DNA of 64,000 nt, taken from the NCBI GenBank assembly GCA_902592655.1, contig CACJFE010000004.1, forward strand, positions 17,501 to 81,500. The letters run 5' to 3'. Both the position numbers and the translations under genes were made by a program. This DNA comes from an uncultured Pelagibacteraceae bacterium. Its GTDB lineage: Bacteria > Pseudomonadota > Alphaproteobacteria > Pelagibacterales > Pelagibacteraceae. Every line of letters begins with the position of its first letter. Within the stretch, counting starts at the first letter, position 1. Positions 37,535 through 49,006 of the stretch are shown one piece after another. The notes under the pieces were generated by a model that was not told the origin of the DNA, made no database searches, and saw only the letters and a program-made list of their open reading frames with translations.

Positions 37535-38725
37535 TTATTTTAAAACACTTAGGCCAGGCAAGTCTTTTCCTTCCAAGTACTCTAAAAACGCACCACCTGC
37601 TGTTGATAAGTGAGAAAAATAAAGTTTATTTTTGCTTTTATTGATTGCAGCTAGAGTATCTCCTCCACCTATAACTGAAATCAAAGTTTTTTTGTGAGTA
37701 TTTTCTGAAATTATTTCAGCTATAGACATTGTTCCATTAAGAAAATTTTTATTCTCAAAATAACCTGCGGGCCCATTCCATAATATAGTGTTAGATTGAT
37801 CTATTATCTTTTTAATATTTTTTAATGTATTTATTCCAACATCTAAAATAATTTCGTTATCTTCAATTTGATTTAAATTTTTATTTTTACCTTCACCATT
37901 TAAACTAGTACTAACCATACAATCCTCTGGAATTATTATTTCACAATTACTTTTTTTGGCCTTATCATAAATTTGTTTAATGATTTCTTCTTTATTTTTT
38001 TCAATTAAAGATTTCCCAACGTTAAGTTTTTTATAAATAAAAAAATTGTTAGCCATCGCACCTACAATTACCAGATTATTAATTTTCTCAATTAGGCTTA
38101 TGATTACGTCTATTTTTGAAGAAATCTTTGAACCACCGATAATACATGTAACTGGCCTTTTCTTGGTATTTATTATTAAATTTATTGCATCTAACTCTTT
38201 TTTTAACAAAGGGCCACCAAATTTTTTTTTCATAAACTTAGTAATTTTATGAATAGATGACTGTTTCCTGTGAGAGCATGAAAAAGCATCATTAATATAA
38301 ACATCTCCTAAAGATGCTAATTTTTTTGAAAAATTTTCATCGTCATTAGTTTCCTCCTTAAAATATCTTATATTTTCAATTAATATTACTTCTCCATCTT
38401 TCAAATAAGAAAATTTATTTTTTACATCGTTATCAAGATCGCCCATAAAGAAATAAACGTTAGTTTCCAGTTTTTTTTTAAGGTATTTATAAATTGGTGA
38501 TAAAGACAAATTAGGATCCCTCATTCCTTTTGGCCGACCCAGATGGCTGATAATTATTATTTTAGCTTTTTTATCAATTAATTTTTTAATAAATGGTAAG
38601 CACAAACTTATTCTAGTATCATCAGTAATTATTCTATCTTTAATTGGCACATTAAAATCTAATCTCAAAATTATTGTTTGATTTTGAACATTAAAGTTAT
38701 CAGGAAAAAAATTTATTTTATCCAT
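37535..38725 (-). CDS. pgk: phosphoglycerate kinase
   Basis: LRLDFNVPIKD, ISHLGRPKG, GGDTLAAINK, STAGGAFLEYLEG. Confidence 0.96.
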   Translation of the reverse strand: MDKINFFPDNFNVQNQTIILRLDFNVPIKDRIITDDTRISLCLPFIKKLIDKKAKIIIISHLGRPKGMRDPNLSLSPIYKYLKKKLETNVYFFMGDLDNDVKNKFSYLKDGEVILIENIRYFKEETNDDENFSKKLASLGDVYINDAFSCSHRKQSSIHKITKFMKKKFGGPLLKKELDAINLIINTKKRPVTCIIGGSKISSKIDVIISLIEKINNLVIVGAMANNFFIYKKLNVGKSLIEKNKEEIIKQIYDKAKKSNCEIIIPEDCMVSTSLNGEGKNKNLNQIEDNEIILDVGINTLKNIKKIIDQSNTILWNGPAGYFENKNFLNGTMSIAEIISENTHKKTLISVIGGGDTLAAINKSKNKLYFSHLSTAGGAFLEYLEGKDLPGLSVLK

Positions 38726-38734
38726 TAATTTAAA

Positions 38735-40717
38735 TTATTCTCTTAATTTTTTTTGAATGAAACCACTTATCTTTTCTTCTGATAATTCAAAATGATTATA
38801 AACATCTTTGTAAGGAGCACTTTCACCAAATCGGTCTATACCAAAATTCATTCCATTATTTCCAATATATTTTTGCCATGACATAATACTTCCAGCCTCT
38901 ATTGTAAAAACAAATGAATTTTCTTCTATAATGTCTTTACGAAACTCCTGTGGCTGTTTATCAAAAAGCTCCATACATGGCATTGAAACTACTTTTGAGT
39001 GAATATTACTTTGTTTTAATTTTTCTTGAACCTTAAGGGCTAGATCTACCTCAGTTCCTGAAGCAATAATGGTAACATTGCTCTCATGGGAGGTAATATT
39101 TACGACATACGCTCCTTTTTCACATTTATTTTCTTTCGTATTTTTCGGATTAATGTATGGAACTTTTTGTCTTGATAAGGCTATAGCACTAGGAGTGTTT
39201 GGATTTTTTAAAGCAATTTCCCAACACTCTAGAGTTTCATTTATATCTGCAGGTCTAAAAACATTTAAATTTGGAATAGCTCTAAGTCCAGCAAGCTGTT
39301 CTACAGGTTGGTGAGTGGGACCGTCTTCACCTAAACCAATAGAGTCATGTGAAAAAATATATATTACTCTTAAACCCATTAAAGCAGATAATCTAATAGA
39401 AGGTTTGCTATAATCAGAAAAAATTAAAAATGTACCACCATAAGGTATTAATCCCCCGTAAAGTGCCAAACCATTCATCACCGCAGACATACCGTGCTCT
39501 CTAACTCCATAATGTATATAATTTCCATCAAAATTTTTAGCATTTACAATTTTAGAATTATTAGTTTTTGTATTATTAGAACCGCTTAAATCAGCCGAAC
39601 CACCAATTAGCTGAGGAAGTATAGATGAAATACTCTCAATTGATGCCATCGAACACTGACGAGTAGCTAAACTTGGCTTAGATTCAAAATATTTAGTTTT
39701 TTCTTTTTGTATTAAACTTTCTAAATTTTTTAAATCAGAGTTTACATAGCTACTCTTAAAATTGTTTTTTATTTTATCATTTTTTTTATTAAAATTTCCT
39801 TCCCATTTTTTTTCTAATATTTCCCCTTTTTCACCAATTTTTTTCCATTCACTTAGTATTTCTTGAGGAATTTCGAATGGCTTATTAGACCATTTAAGTT
39901 TCTTTCTGACTAACGCGATCTCTTCATCTCCTAAAGGAGAACCGTGTGATGAAGCTTTTCCAGATTTATTAGGCGATCCAAAACCAATTACTGTTTTACA
40001 AGATATAATAGTAGGTTTATTGGATTTAGATGCTTTTGAAATTGCTTTTGAAATTTGTTTTTCATTATGTCCGTTAATATCCAAATAATTCCAACCATAT
40101 GCTTCAAATCTTTTTTTGTAATTATCTGAGACGCTTAAGGAAGTTGAACCATCTATTGATATTTTATTGTTATCAAAAAAAACTATCAAATTTTTTAACT
40201 TAAGATGACCCGCCAAACTCATTGCTTCATGACTGATACCTTCCATAAGGTCACCATCGCTCGCAATAACATAAGTTTTATTATTAATAATATTTGCCCC
40301 AAATTTTTTTCTGTAAATTTCCTCAGCTACCGCCATACCTACAGCGTTCCCTAAACCTTGCCCTAATGGTCCAGTTGTTGTTTCAATTCCAGTTCCTTTT
40401 TTATATTCAGGATGTCCAGCACAGATAGAATTTAGCTGTCGAAAATTTTTTATATCTTCAATGGAGATACTTTTGTAACCAGTTAAGTAAAGTAAAGAAT
40501 AAAGAAGCATCGAACCATGTCCTGCTGATAAAATAAACCTATCTCTATTTATCCAATTTGGATTCTTTGGATTAAACCTCAAGTGGTATTTGAATAAAAC
40601 TGTTGCTACGTCTGCCATTCCCATAGGCATTCCAGGATGACCCGAATTTGCTTTTTGTACAGCGTCGATCGATAAAAATCTTACTGCATTTGATAATTGA
40701 TTTATATTTACGCTCAC
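38735..40717 (-). CDS. tkt: transketolase
   Basis: [39 protein letters not shown]-like TPP motif, [20 protein letters not shown]. Confidence 0.97.
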   Translation of the reverse strand: MSVNINQLSNAVRFLSIDAVQKANSGHPGMPMGMADVATVLFKYHLRFNPKNPNWINRDRFILSAGHGSMLLYSLLYLTGYKSISIEDIKNFRQLNSICAGHPEYKKGTGIETTTGPLGQGLGNAVGMAVAEEIYRKKFGANIINNKTYVIASDGDLMEGISHEAMSLAGHLKLKNLIVFFDNNKISIDGSTSLSVSDNYKKRFEAYGWNYLDINGHNEKQISKAISKASKSNKPTIISCKTVIGFGSPNKSGKASSHGSPLGDEEIALVRKKLKWSNKPFEIPQEILSEWKKIGEKGEILEKKWEGNFNKKNDKIKNNFKSSYVNSDLKNLESLIQKEKTKYFESKPSLATRQCSMASIESISSILPQLIGGSADLSGSNNTKTNNSKIVNAKNFDGNYIHYGVREHGMSAVMNGLALYGGLIPYGGTFLIFSDYSKPSIRLSALMGLRVIYIFSHDSIGLGEDGPTHQPVEQLAGLRAIPNLNVFRPADINETLECWEIALKNPNTPSAIALSRQKVPYINPKNTKENKCEKGAYVVNITSHESNVTIIASGTEVDLALKVQEKLKQSNIHSKVVSMPCMELFDKQPQEFRKDIIEENSFVFTIEAGSIMSWQKYIGNNGMNFGIDRFGESAPYKDVYNHFELSEEKISGFIQKKLRE

Positions 40718-40760
40718 TTTTAATAACCTATATAGACTTAAACTAAGTATATCAATAATA

Positions 40761-40769
40761 TGATATAAT
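40761..40769 (+). promoter_or_regulatory. extended -10 TGATATAAT immediately before the start codon at 40775
   Basis: TGN-TATAAT; predicted +1 falls on or next to the ATG at 40775; located in the tkt/zapA divergent gap. Confidence 0.45.
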
Positions 40770-40774
40770 AATTT

Positions 40775-41098
40775 ATGAGCTTGATAGAAAAAAAAGAAAA
40801 AAATCTAATCGGACTAATAGATAAGTTGAACTCATTATCCTTAACTTATTCACAGCCAAATTATGAAATTGAAAAAATTAAAACTGAAAGAGAAGAAATC
40901 TTAAGAAAAAAACTTCAGATAGAAAAAAAAAATCTAGATTTAATGAGAGAGCACAAATATTTAAAAGATAAAATTAAAAAATTACAACTAGAAGTTAAAA
41001 ATAAATTAGAAATTGAGGAAAACTTCAATAAGGAAATTGATGAATTAACCCAGGAAACTGAAAATTTAGTTTCAGATATTGAAAAATGGCAAACGTAA
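40775..41098 (+). CDS. coiled-coil hypothetical protein upstream of zapA
   Basis: Highly charged coiled coil, overlaps the zapA start; alphaproteobacterial zapA neighbourhood. Confidence 0.6.
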   Translation: MSLIEKKEKNLIGLIDKLNSLSLTYSQPNYEIEKIKTEREEILRKKLQIEKKNLDLMREHKYLKDKIKKLQLEVKNKLEIEENFNKEIDELTQETENLVSDIEKWQT

Positions 41099-41532
41099 AT
41101 ATTAAATTTAATAACAAAGACTATCTTCTTTCATGTGATGACGGGCAAGAGGAGTCTTTAAAAAAATTAACAAAATTTCTTGATAAAAAATATTCAGAAT
41201 TAAAAGACAGGCTTGGTAATATTGGAGAAAATAAACTTTTACTAATTACAACGATAAAACTAATAGATGAATATTTTGATCTAAAACAAAAGATTACTAA
41301 TCAAAAACAAAGACTTAATGAAATATCCAATAAATTTCGTGAAATAAGATCTTTAGCTATTGAGTATAAAAAAGATAAAGATAAAGAAATTAAGTATCTC
41401 AATGATCAATTAGATGAGTTTAAAAAAACAATTGAAGATAACAATAATCATTACGAGGAAATGTTAGATAAGACGACCCAATCACTTGAAAAGATAATTT
41501 CTAATACAGAGTCACTGTCTAAGATACAGTAG
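41086..41532 (+). CDS. zapA: cell division protein ZapA-like
   Basis: [39 protein letters not shown]. Confidence 0.85.
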   Translation: MANVNIKFNNKDYLLSCDDGQEESLKKLTKFLDKKYSELKDRLGNIGENKLLLITTIKLIDEYFDLKQKITNQKQRLNEISNKFREIRSLAIEYKKDKDKEIKYLNDQLDEFKKTIEDNNNHYEEMLDKTTQSLEKIISNTESLSKIQ

Positions 41533-42081
41533 ATGAAAAAAAAATATTTTATTAGGAAAAAATTTTATTCAATACGAGAAAAAAAGTTCTTTAAGGTCGA
41601 TAAAAGCTTCTTCAATCCTCTTAGTAAAATAATTAAAAAATATAAATATAAAAAAAAAAATATCTCATTATATTATCCCATTTCTCATGAGCTAAATATA
41701 TTAAATATTGTTAACATTAAATTTTTTAAAAATTTTAAATTCCTTCTGCCGATTATAAAAAAAAATTATTCAATGTATTTTTGTGAATGGAGAAAAAATG
41801 ACATTTTAAGATTGAATTCTTTAGGAATACCAGAGCCTGTAAAGTCTAAAATTATTATACCAGATATTATTTTGGTTCCAATTTTAGCTTTTGATAAGAA
41901 TAAAAATAGACTTGGTTATGGAAAAGGATTTTACGATAGATATCTTAACAGTCTAAAAAGAAAAAAGAAAAGGAGCTTAGTCATTGGTATTGCATTTTAT
42001 TTTCAGAAATATAATAAACTACCAACTAATAAAAGTGATTTTAAATTAGATTATATTATTACCGAAAAAGGGGTTTTATAA
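41533..42081 (+). CDS. 5-formyltetrahydrofolate cyclo-ligase family
   Basis: PDIILVPILAFDKNKNRLGYGKGFYDRYL. Confidence 0.93.
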   Translation: MKKKYFIRKKFYSIREKKFFKVDKSFFNPLSKIIKKYKYKKKNISLYYPISHELNILNIVNIKFFKNFKFLLPIIKKNYSMYFCEWRKNDILRLNSLGIPEPVKSKIIIPDIILVPILAFDKNKNRLGYGKGFYDRYLNSLKRKKKRSLVIGIAFYFQKYNKLPTNKSDFKLDYIITEKGVL

Positions 42082-42887
42082 TGAAAATTTTAGTTTTAGG
42101 AGATGTGATGGCTCTATCTGGTAGGAATGCAATAAAAAAAAATCTTTATGAAATTTTAAAGAAAAATCAAATAAATTTCTCTATAATTAATGGTGAGAAC
42201 GCTGCTGACGACGGTAAAGGAATTACTAAAGAAATAGCAGAAGAACTTTTTTCACTAGGCATAGACGTTATCACATCTGGAAATCATATATGGGATAAAG
42301 AAGAAACTATAAAATATATAGAAAAAGAAAGTAGGCTTTTAAGACCTGCAAACTTAGCAGAGGGATCTCCAGGTAAAGGATATGGAATATTTTTATCAAA
42401 AGATAAAAAATTTAGAATTGGTGTTATAAATTTAATGGGAAATGTCTTTATGAGAAAATCCGATGATGTATTTAAAACAGCAAAAGAAATTATGAAAAAA
42501 ATTACTTTAAAAAAAGAAGTAGATTTTTCTATAGTAGACTTTCACGGTGAGATCACGAGTGAAAAAATGGCAATTGCACATTTTTTAGATGGGTCAATAA
42601 CATGTGTTGTTGGAACGCACACACATGTGCCAACTGCAGATACCAGAATACTTGAAAAAGGTACGGCTTATCAAACTGATATTGGCATGTGTGGTGATTA
42701 TAATTCTGTTATAGGGATGAACAAAGAAAACTCTTTAAAAAAATTTTTTAAAGATAAAAATTCAGTAAAACATTTTCCTTCAAATGGCGAAGGCACAATA
42801 TCTGGAGTAATAGTTGAAGCAGATGAAAACACTGGTCTTGCAATTAAAGTTTCTAGATTGATTGTTGGTGGAACTTTAAAAAAATAG
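42081..42887 (+). CDS. YmdB-like metallophosphoesterase (TIGR00282 type)
   Basis: MKILVLGDVMALSGRNAIKKNL, INGENAADDGKGIT, SGNHIWDKEE, GTHTHVPTAD. Confidence 0.93.
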   Translation: MKILVLGDVMALSGRNAIKKNLYEILKKNQINFSIINGENAADDGKGITKEIAEELFSLGIDVITSGNHIWDKEETIKYIEKESRLLRPANLAEGSPGKGYGIFLSKDKKFRIGVINLMGNVFMRKSDDVFKTAKEIMKKITLKKEVDFSIVDFHGEITSEKMAIAHFLDGSITCVVGTHTHVPTADTRILEKGTAYQTDIGMCGDYNSVIGMNKENSLKKFFKDKNSVKHFPSNGEGTISGVIVEADENTGLAIKVSRLIVGGTLKK

Positions 42888-42889
42888 TT

Positions 42890-43612
42890 ATGGCAGGACA
42901 CTCTCATTGGGCTGGAATAAAACATAAAAAGGGTAGAGTAGATAAAGAGAGATCTAGAATATTCTCAAAGCTTTCAAGGGAGATAACAGTAGCGGCTAAA
43001 CTTGGAGATAAAAGTCCTGATATGAACCCCAGATTAAGAGCAGCTGTTCAAGCAGCAAAACAAGCAAACATGCCAAAGGAGAATATTAAAAGAGCAATTA
43101 GTAAATCAGAAATATCAAACGTAAAAAATTATGAAAATTTAAGATATGAGGGTTTTGGACCTTATAATACAGCTTTAATAATTGAGACCTTAACAGATAA
43201 TAAAAATAGATCAGCATCAAGTATAAGAACAATTCTTCAAAAAAATGGAGGTATATTGGGAGAGTCGGGATCTACAACACACATGTTTAATAATTGTGGA
43301 GTTATCCACCTTGAAAAAAATAAAATTACCGAGAATGATGCATTTGAAATCGCCATAAACGCTGGAGCAAAAGATTGTAGCAAAATTGAAGAAATTTATG
43401 AGATAATCACTGAAAAGGAGGATTTCTATAAAATAAAAACAATTCTTGAAAAGAAAGTAGATAGTTTTGTTTATTCGTCTATAGAGTGGAGAGCTTTAAA
43501 TTATTTAGATTTAAATAAAGATCAAACAATAAAAATGGTAGAAGTTTTGTCCGCTTTAGAGGAATTAGATGATGTTCAAAATATTTTTACTAATGCAAAT
43601 TTAGAAAATTGA
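42890..43612 (+). CDS. yebC: YebC/PmpR family transcriptional/translational regulator
   Basis: MAGHSHWAGIKHKKGRVDKERSRIFSKLSREI. Confidence 0.97.
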   Translation: MAGHSHWAGIKHKKGRVDKERSRIFSKLSREITVAAKLGDKSPDMNPRLRAAVQAAKQANMPKENIKRAISKSEISNVKNYENLRYEGFGPYNTALIIETLTDNKNRSASSIRTILQKNGGILGESGSTTHMFNNCGVIHLEKNKITENDAFEIAINAGAKDCSKIEEIYEIITEKEDFYKIKTILEKKVDSFVYSSIEWRALNYLDLNKDQTIKMVEVLSALEELDDVQNIFTNANLEN

Positions 43613-43613
43613 A

Positions 43614-44105
43614 ATGAGAATAATAGGTATAGACCCTGGGTTAAGCGGTGCAATTGCAGTTCTCCATAATAATAAAGTTTTAAAAATATATGATATGCCA
43701 GTCATGTCAGAGGGTAAGAAAAATAAAAGACAATTAAACAGTGCTCAACTTGTAAACATTATCAAAGAAAATATTGAAAAACATGAAGAAATAAATGTAG
43801 TGGTAGAGCAAGTTAATGCAATGCCAGGCCAGGGAGTCACTAGTATGTTCAATTTTGGACAAACCTTTGGAGCTATAAAAGGCGTTTGTGCTGCTCTAAA
43901 TTTACCTATCTTTTTTATAAGGCCTTCAAAATGGAAAAAATATTTTGAATTAATTAATTCATCTAAAGACTCCAGCAGAACTAAAGCTATAGAGATGTAC
44001 CCATCAATTGCAAATCAATTATCAAAAAAAAAAGACGTAAATAAATCTGACGCTATTTTAATAGCTAGATTTTTTAGTGACACACGATTAAAAGATAGCA
44101 ATTAA
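43614..44105 (+). CDS. ruvC: Holliday junction resolvase RuvC-like
   Basis: MRIIGIDPGLSGAIAVL, VVEQVNAMPGQGVTSMFNFGQTFG, KSDAILIARF; some divergence from canonical RuvC. Confidence 0.75.
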   Translation: MRIIGIDPGLSGAIAVLHNNKVLKIYDMPVMSEGKKNKRQLNSAQLVNIIKENIEKHEEINVVVEQVNAMPGQGVTSMFNFGQTFGAIKGVCAALNLPIFFIRPSKWKKYFELINSSKDSSRTKAIEMYPSIANQLSKKKDVNKSDAILIARFFSDTRLKDSN

Positions 44106-44163
44106 GTATTAAATTATCAAAAAGCGCCAAATTCATGACACAATCTAAAAGTAATCAAACTCA

Positions 44164-44844
44164 ATGGAACAAGATATTGCAGCCCAAGTTGTAGGTTTAG
44201 GTGGATCATCGGACTTTTCACTATGGAGCCTTTTTTTGCGAGCTGATTTTGTAGTAAAATTTGTAATTATTTTATTAATCGCTTGCTCTATTTTTTCATG
44301 GGCATTAATTTTCGATAAATTTAAATTATTTAAAAGTATAAATAAATCAACGGAAGATTTTGAAAAAAAATTTTGGAAAGCTAAGTCTGCAGAGAGTTTT
44401 AATAGTAACCTTCCTGTAAGCACTAAGGATCCAGCAACTTTAATTTTTAAAGCTGCAATGACAGAGCTGCTTAAAACAAAAAGACAGTCGTCTGCTGTTC
44501 AGGCTGCAAGAGTTGAAAGAATCTTAGAAATTGCAACTGATAACGAAGTTAAAAAAGTTGAGAAAAATTTTACATTTTTAGCAACCATCGGATCAACAGC
44601 ACCATTTATTGGTTTATTTGGAACAGTTTGGGGAATTATGAACTCATTCCAATCTATAGCTATTTCGAGAAATACAAGTTTGGCTATAGTAGCTCCCGGC
44701 ATAGCCGAGGCGTTATTTGCTACTGCTTTAGGATTATTAGCTGCAATACCCGCAGTTGTTGCATATAATAAATTTAATAGCGACTCTAGAAGATATTTTT
44801 CAAAAATAGATAATTTTTCAAAAAGATTTTTATCAATAATTTAA
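44164..44844 (+). CDS. tolQ: Tol-Pal proton channel subunit TolQ
   Basis: TIGSTAPFIGLFGTVWGIMNSFQSI, PGIAEALFATALGLLAAIPAVVAYN. Confidence 0.96.
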   Translation: MEQDIAAQVVGLGGSSDFSLWSLFLRADFVVKFVIILLIACSIFSWALIFDKFKLFKSINKSTEDFEKKFWKAKSAESFNSNLPVSTKDPATLIFKAAMTELLKTKRQSSAVQAARVERILEIATDNEVKKVEKNFTFLATIGSTAPFIGLFGTVWGIMNSFQSIAISRNTSLAIVAPGIAEALFATALGLLAAIPAVVAYNKFNSDSRRYFSKIDNFSKRFLSII

Positions 44845-44846
44845 TA

Positions 44847-45260
44847 ATGGCTTTCAAAATTAATCGCTCAAGAAACGAACCAATGAGTGAAATTAATGTT
44901 ACACCATTTGTAGATGTGATGTTAGTTCTTTTAATTATTTTTATGGTTACAGCACCTTTATTGACCGTAGGCGTTCAAGTTGATTTACCAGAATCTGCAG
45001 CAGACTCTCTACCCGACGATCAGGAACCTCTAACAATAAGTATTAACGCAAAGGGTGAAATATATATTCAAGAACATCAAGTTTCTTATCAAAAAATGGT
45101 TCCAAAACTTTTAGCTATAGCTAAGAATAGAACTGATACAAGAATTTATGTAAGGGGGGATAAAAATATTAACTATGGTAGAGTTCTTGAAGTAATGGGT
45201 ACATTATCTGGTGCAGGATTTTCCAAAGTGGCTTTAATTTCAGAACCATATAAAAATTAG
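44847..45260 (+). CDS. tolR: TolR
   Basis: MSEINVTPFVDVMLVLLIIFMVTAPLL. Confidence 0.96.
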   Translation: MAFKINRSRNEPMSEINVTPFVDVMLVLLIIFMVTAPLLTVGVQVDLPESAADSLPDDQEPLTISINAKGEIYIQEHQVSYQKMVPKLLAIAKNRTDTRIYVRGDKNINYGRVLEVMGTLSGAGFSKVALISEPYKN

Positions 45261-45268
45261 GATGGAAT

Positions 45269-46075
45269 ATGATAAAAAGTTTATTTTACTCAATTACCTT
45301 TCATACTATAATGATTATAGTAACAATATTAAGCTTTCCTTTCATGCTTAGAGAACCTGTAGATCTACCTCCGATAGTTTCAGTAGAATTAATTCAAATT
45401 TCAGATAAAACGAATATCCCTTACGCTCCAAAAGCAAGAAAAATAATAGAGGAAACTAAAAAAAAAGAGGAAAGAATAGTCTCAGAGCAGGCGCCACCTG
45501 CTGCTAAAGAAAAAGAAAAGCCAGATAGGATACCTCTACCTGACGAAAAAGATGAACAAAAAAAAATAGTGAAAAAAAAGCAAAACCCAGAAGAAGTTAA
45601 GCCTCAAATCAGACAGTCTTCAGAATTTGAAAAAAAAGAGATAATTGATACAAATCAAATTGCAGCTTTAATAGATAAAGCAAAAGAAGTTGAGGCAGTT
45701 AAGAAAAAGGATAGCAATAAAATTACTCAAAGTAATAAGAAAAACTCCTTTGCTACTGCACTTACTTTGTCAGAAGAAGATGCTTTAAGAGCTCAAATAT
45801 TTGGTTGTTGGAGTGTTCCTTTAGGTTTACCTTATGATCAAGATTTATTAGTAAGAGTAAAGCTGCAATTAAAAAAAGATGGGACGATAATGAAATCCGA
45901 AATATTAGACCATGAAAGGATGAATAAACCAGGTCAAAAATTTTATAAAGTTTTAGCAGAAAGCGCTTTAAGAGCTGTTAGATTATGTCAACCACTTAAA
46001 GTGCCACCAACTGGATATGAAAAATGGAAAGATCTTCAACTAAATTTTAATCCAATGGAAATGTTGAAAGGCTAA
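45269..46075 (+). CDS. tolA: TolA-like protein
   Basis: N-terminal TM, charged linker, C-terminal [26 protein letters not shown]; between tolR and tolB. Confidence 0.85.
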   Translation: MIKSLFYSITFHTIMIIVTILSFPFMLREPVDLPPIVSVELIQISDKTNIPYAPKARKIIEETKKKEERIVSEQAPPAAKEKEKPDRIPLPDEKDEQKKIVKKKQNPEEVKPQIRQSSEFEKKEIIDTNQIAALIDKAKEVEAVKKKDSNKITQSNKKNSFATALTLSEEDALRAQIFGCWSVPLGLPYDQDLLVRVKLQLKKDGTIMKSEILDHERMNKPGQKFYKVLAESALRAVRLCQPLKVPPTGYEKWKDLQLNFNPMEMLKG

Positions 46076-46076
46076 T

Positions 46077-47414
46077 ATGATCAGATTATTCTTATTGAAC
46101 TTTTTTTTCATCTTAAGCTTTTCAAAATTATTTGCTTTAATAGAGGTAGACATAACTAGAGGAAACTTAGATCCATTGCCAATAGCAGTTTCTCCACTAC
46201 ATGTTGATATTAAGTCAGAGGAAACTAAAAATCTTAAAACAAAAGAATTAGGAGCGAAAATTTCAGAGATCATAGAGAATAATTTCAAAAATACTGGTCT
46301 TTTTAATCCGCTTAAAAAAGATGCATTTGTACAAAAACCTGATATCGCTCACCTAAAGCCTCGATTTGAGGATTGGAGACTTATTAAAGCTCAGGCATTA
46401 GTTACTGGAAAACTTTTAATAACTGGTGGAAAATTAAAAGTTGAATTTAGATTATGGGATTTAGCAGCAGCCCAGGAAATGACCGCTTTAGCTTTTACTA
46501 CTACACCCTCTAACTGGAGAAGAGTTGCACATATAATATCAGATAAAATTTACGAGCGATTAACCGGTGAAGAAGGATACTTTGACACAAGAATAATTTA
46601 TGTTTCGGAAACTGGTCCAAAAAACCAGAGAGTTAAAAAATTAGCAATTATGGATCAAGATGGAGAAAACACAAAATATCTAACTTTAGGGAACGAATTA
46701 GTATTGACCCCAAGATTCAATCCAACCAGTCAAATGGTAACGTACATGTCATATTTTAGGAATATGCCAAGAGTATATCTTTTAGATATCGAAACAGGCA
46801 CTCAAGAGATAGTGGGTAATTTTCCAGGCATGACTTTTGCTCCAAGATTTTCACCTGATGGAAAAAAAATAATAATGAGTTTTGCAAAGGATGGAAATTC
46901 AGATATTTACACAATGAATCTAGATACAAGAGTTGTTGAGAGAATTACCGACCACTCTTCTATTGATACATCTCCGTCATTTTCTCCTGATGGTAAATTC
47001 ATCGCATTTAATTCAGATAGAAGTGGGTTGCAACAAATTTATGTAATGAGAAGTGATGGTAGTAATGTTAAAAGAATTACCTTTGGAAAAGGAATTTACG
47101 GGACACCTGTTTGGTCACCAAGGGGTGATTTAATTGCATTTACAAAAATGCATAAAGGTAAATTTTATATAGGGGTCATGAGGATAGACGGGACTGGTGA
47201 GAGGTTGCTTACGGAAAACTATTATCAAGAGGCTCCTTCATGGTCGCCTAATGGAAGAGTTTTAGTTTTTTACAGAGAAACTAAAGCCGGAGATAAAGGT
47301 AAAGGATTTTCTGCAAAATTATGGTCTATAGATATTACAGGCTATAATGAGAGAAGGCTTTTAACGAAAACAGACGCCTCAGACCCATCTTGGTCCTCTT
47401 TATTATCAAAGTGA
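46077..47414 (+). CDS. tolB: TolB
   Basis: Signal peptide, beta-propeller repeats ([39 protein letters not shown]). Confidence 0.96.
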   Translation: MIRLFLLNFFFILSFSKLFALIEVDITRGNLDPLPIAVSPLHVDIKSEETKNLKTKELGAKISEIIENNFKNTGLFNPLKKDAFVQKPDIAHLKPRFEDWRLIKAQALVTGKLLITGGKLKVEFRLWDLAAAQEMTALAFTTTPSNWRRVAHIISDKIYERLTGEEGYFDTRIIYVSETGPKNQRVKKLAIMDQDGENTKYLTLGNELVLTPRFNPTSQMVTYMSYFRNMPRVYLLDIETGTQEIVGNFPGMTFAPRFSPDGKKIIMSFAKDGNSDIYTMNLDTRVVERITDHSSIDTSPSFSPDGKFIAFNSDRSGLQQIYVMRSDGSNVKRITFGKGIYGTPVWSPRGDLIAFTKMHKGKFYIGVMRIDGTGERLLTENYYQEAPSWSPNGRVLVFYRETKAGDKGKGFSAKLWSIDITGYNERRLLTKTDASDPSWSSLLSK

Positions 47415-47471
47415 CCATAATTTTTATGCAAAATAAGCTTGAATAATTTCAAATAATTTGAAATAAATTCA

Positions 47472-47966
47472 TTGAACCTAGGGGAAAAAATGACATTAAA
47501 CACGAATTTAAAAAACATATTACTTGTAGTTTTCACGACTTTAATATTAAGCGCGTGTTCTACGGCAAAAAAATCTGGAATTATAGAGGGTGACGTTTAT
47601 ACAGGCTCAGAGACAGTTGAGTATTTAGCTGCAGGTGTTCCAGACAGAGTATTCTTTGCAACAAACAAATCATCATTGACGACAGCATCTAGAGCAACTT
47701 TAAGAAAACAAGCTACTTTTCTAAGAAAAAATAAAAATCTTAATGTAGTTATTGAAGGACATGCTGATGAAAGAGGTACTAGAGAATATAACTTGGCATT
47801 AGGCGAAAGAAGAGCGAATGCTGCAAGAGATTATTTGATGACCTATGGGATATCTGGGAAGAGAATTTCTGTAATAAGCTACGGAAAAGAGAAACCTGTT
47901 AATCCTAAATCTTCACCAGTTGCTTGGTCTCAAAATAGAAGATCTGTTACTGTTAAAGTAAATTAA
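47472..47966 (+). CDS. pal: peptidoglycan-associated lipoprotein Pal
   Basis: Lipobox LSAC, VIEGHADERGTREYNLALGERRANAARDYL. Confidence 0.96.
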   Translation: MNLGEKMTLNTNLKNILLVVFTTLILSACSTAKKSGIIEGDVYTGSETVEYLAAGVPDRVFFATNKSSLTTASRATLRKQATFLRKNKNLNVVIEGHADERGTREYNLALGERRANAARDYLMTYGISGKRISVISYGKEKPVNPKSSPVAWSQNRRSVTVKVN

Positions 47967-47980
47967 TAAATTAAATTTAT

Positions 47981-48019
47981 AAGACCCTTTAATACTAAAT
48001 ATTAAAGGGTCTTTTTTTT
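47981..48019 (+). terminator. rho-independent terminator after pal
   Basis: AAGACCCTTTAATA-ctaaa-TATTAAAGGGTCTTTTTTTT perfect stem plus T tract. Confidence 0.93.
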
Positions 48020-48046
48020 GCCATTTTGTATCAATAAATAATTAGC

Positions 48047-49006
48047 ATGAGTGTTTATAGAAAATTTATAAATATTTTATTATCAACTGCTTTTATTTTT
48101 TCTACTCAATCGATGCTACAAGCCGAAGAAGAGGAAATTTATTTAAAGTCCATCTCTGATCAAATTCAAGTAATTACTAAAGATCTAAAAACTTTAGAAA
48201 AGGCGGTTTATCAAAAATCAGATGTTGCTTCAATATCTACAAATATTTCTTCTGATGGTTTAAACGAGGATATCTTAACTAAACATTTGCTGAAATTAAA
48301 TGAAATTGAGAACCAATTTAGAGAGCTCACAAACAAATTTGAAGAAGTAAATTTTAAATTAGACAAATTATCTACAAGAGTTACTAAAATTCAATCAGAT
48401 ACACAATTACGATTTTCTGACTTAGAAACCGGAAATACATTAGTAAAAAAAGATGAGAAATTAGTTTTACCTGGTTCAAGCAAACCACAAGATTTTGGTG
48501 CAAGCCCAGCTTACCAAACTTCTAGCCTACCAAAACAACAATCAATTAATTCAGTAGAGGGAGCCCAAACTGTAATTTCAGAACAACCAGAAAATCAAAA
48601 ATCTTTACTACCAAATAAAAGTCCTAAAGAGCAATACGAGTTTGCTGTAAGCTTTATGAAAATTGGAGATTATGAAACTGCTGAAGCAGCTTTAAAAGAG
48701 TTTATTGATAAAAATAAAGATCACGATTTAGCAGGTAGTGCACAGTATTGGTATGGCGAAACTTTTCGTATAAGACAATTATATTCAGATGCAGCAACAG
48801 CATATTTAGATGGATATCAAAATTATCCTAAAAGCAAAAAAGCACCGGATAACCTACTTAAACTTGGCATCACTATGGTGCAACTAGGAGAAAAAGACCA
48901 AGGTTGTAAAATGATAATCGGTTTAAAAAAAGAATACCCAAAAGCAAGCAAGTCTGTGTTACAAAAAGCTCAGTATGAGCAAAAAAAATTCAAGTGTAAG
49001 TCTTAA
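48047..49006 (+). CDS. cpoB: Tol-Pal system coordinator CpoB/YbgF
   Basis: Signal peptide, coiled coil, TPR region YEFAVSFMKIGDYETAEAALKEFIDKN. Confidence 0.9.
   Translation: MSVYRKFINILLSTAFIFSTQSMLQAEEEEIYLKSISDQIQVITKDLKTLEKAVYQKSDVASISTNISSDGLNEDILTKHLLKLNEIENQFRELTNKFEEVNFKLDKLSTRVTKIQSDTQLRFSDLETGNTLVKKDEKLVLPGSSKPQDFGASPAYQTSSLPKQQSINSVEGAQTVISEQPENQKSLLPNKSPKEQYEFAVSFMKIGDYETAEAALKEFIDKNKDHDLAGSAQYWYGETFRIRQLYSDAATAYLDGYQNYPKSKKAPDNLLKLGITMVQLGEKDQGCKMIIGLKKEYPKASKSVLQKAQYEQKKFKCKS

Noticed and set aside
41532-41533. 6S RNA (ssrS) between zapA and the 5-FCL gene
   Set aside because: The two genes directly abut, leaving no room for the RNA that occupies this site in other bacteria.
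48975-49006. 31-nt overlap of cpoB and tilS as an unusual dual-coding region
   Set aside because: Short end overlap in a compact genome; the tilS start may also be slightly downstream.
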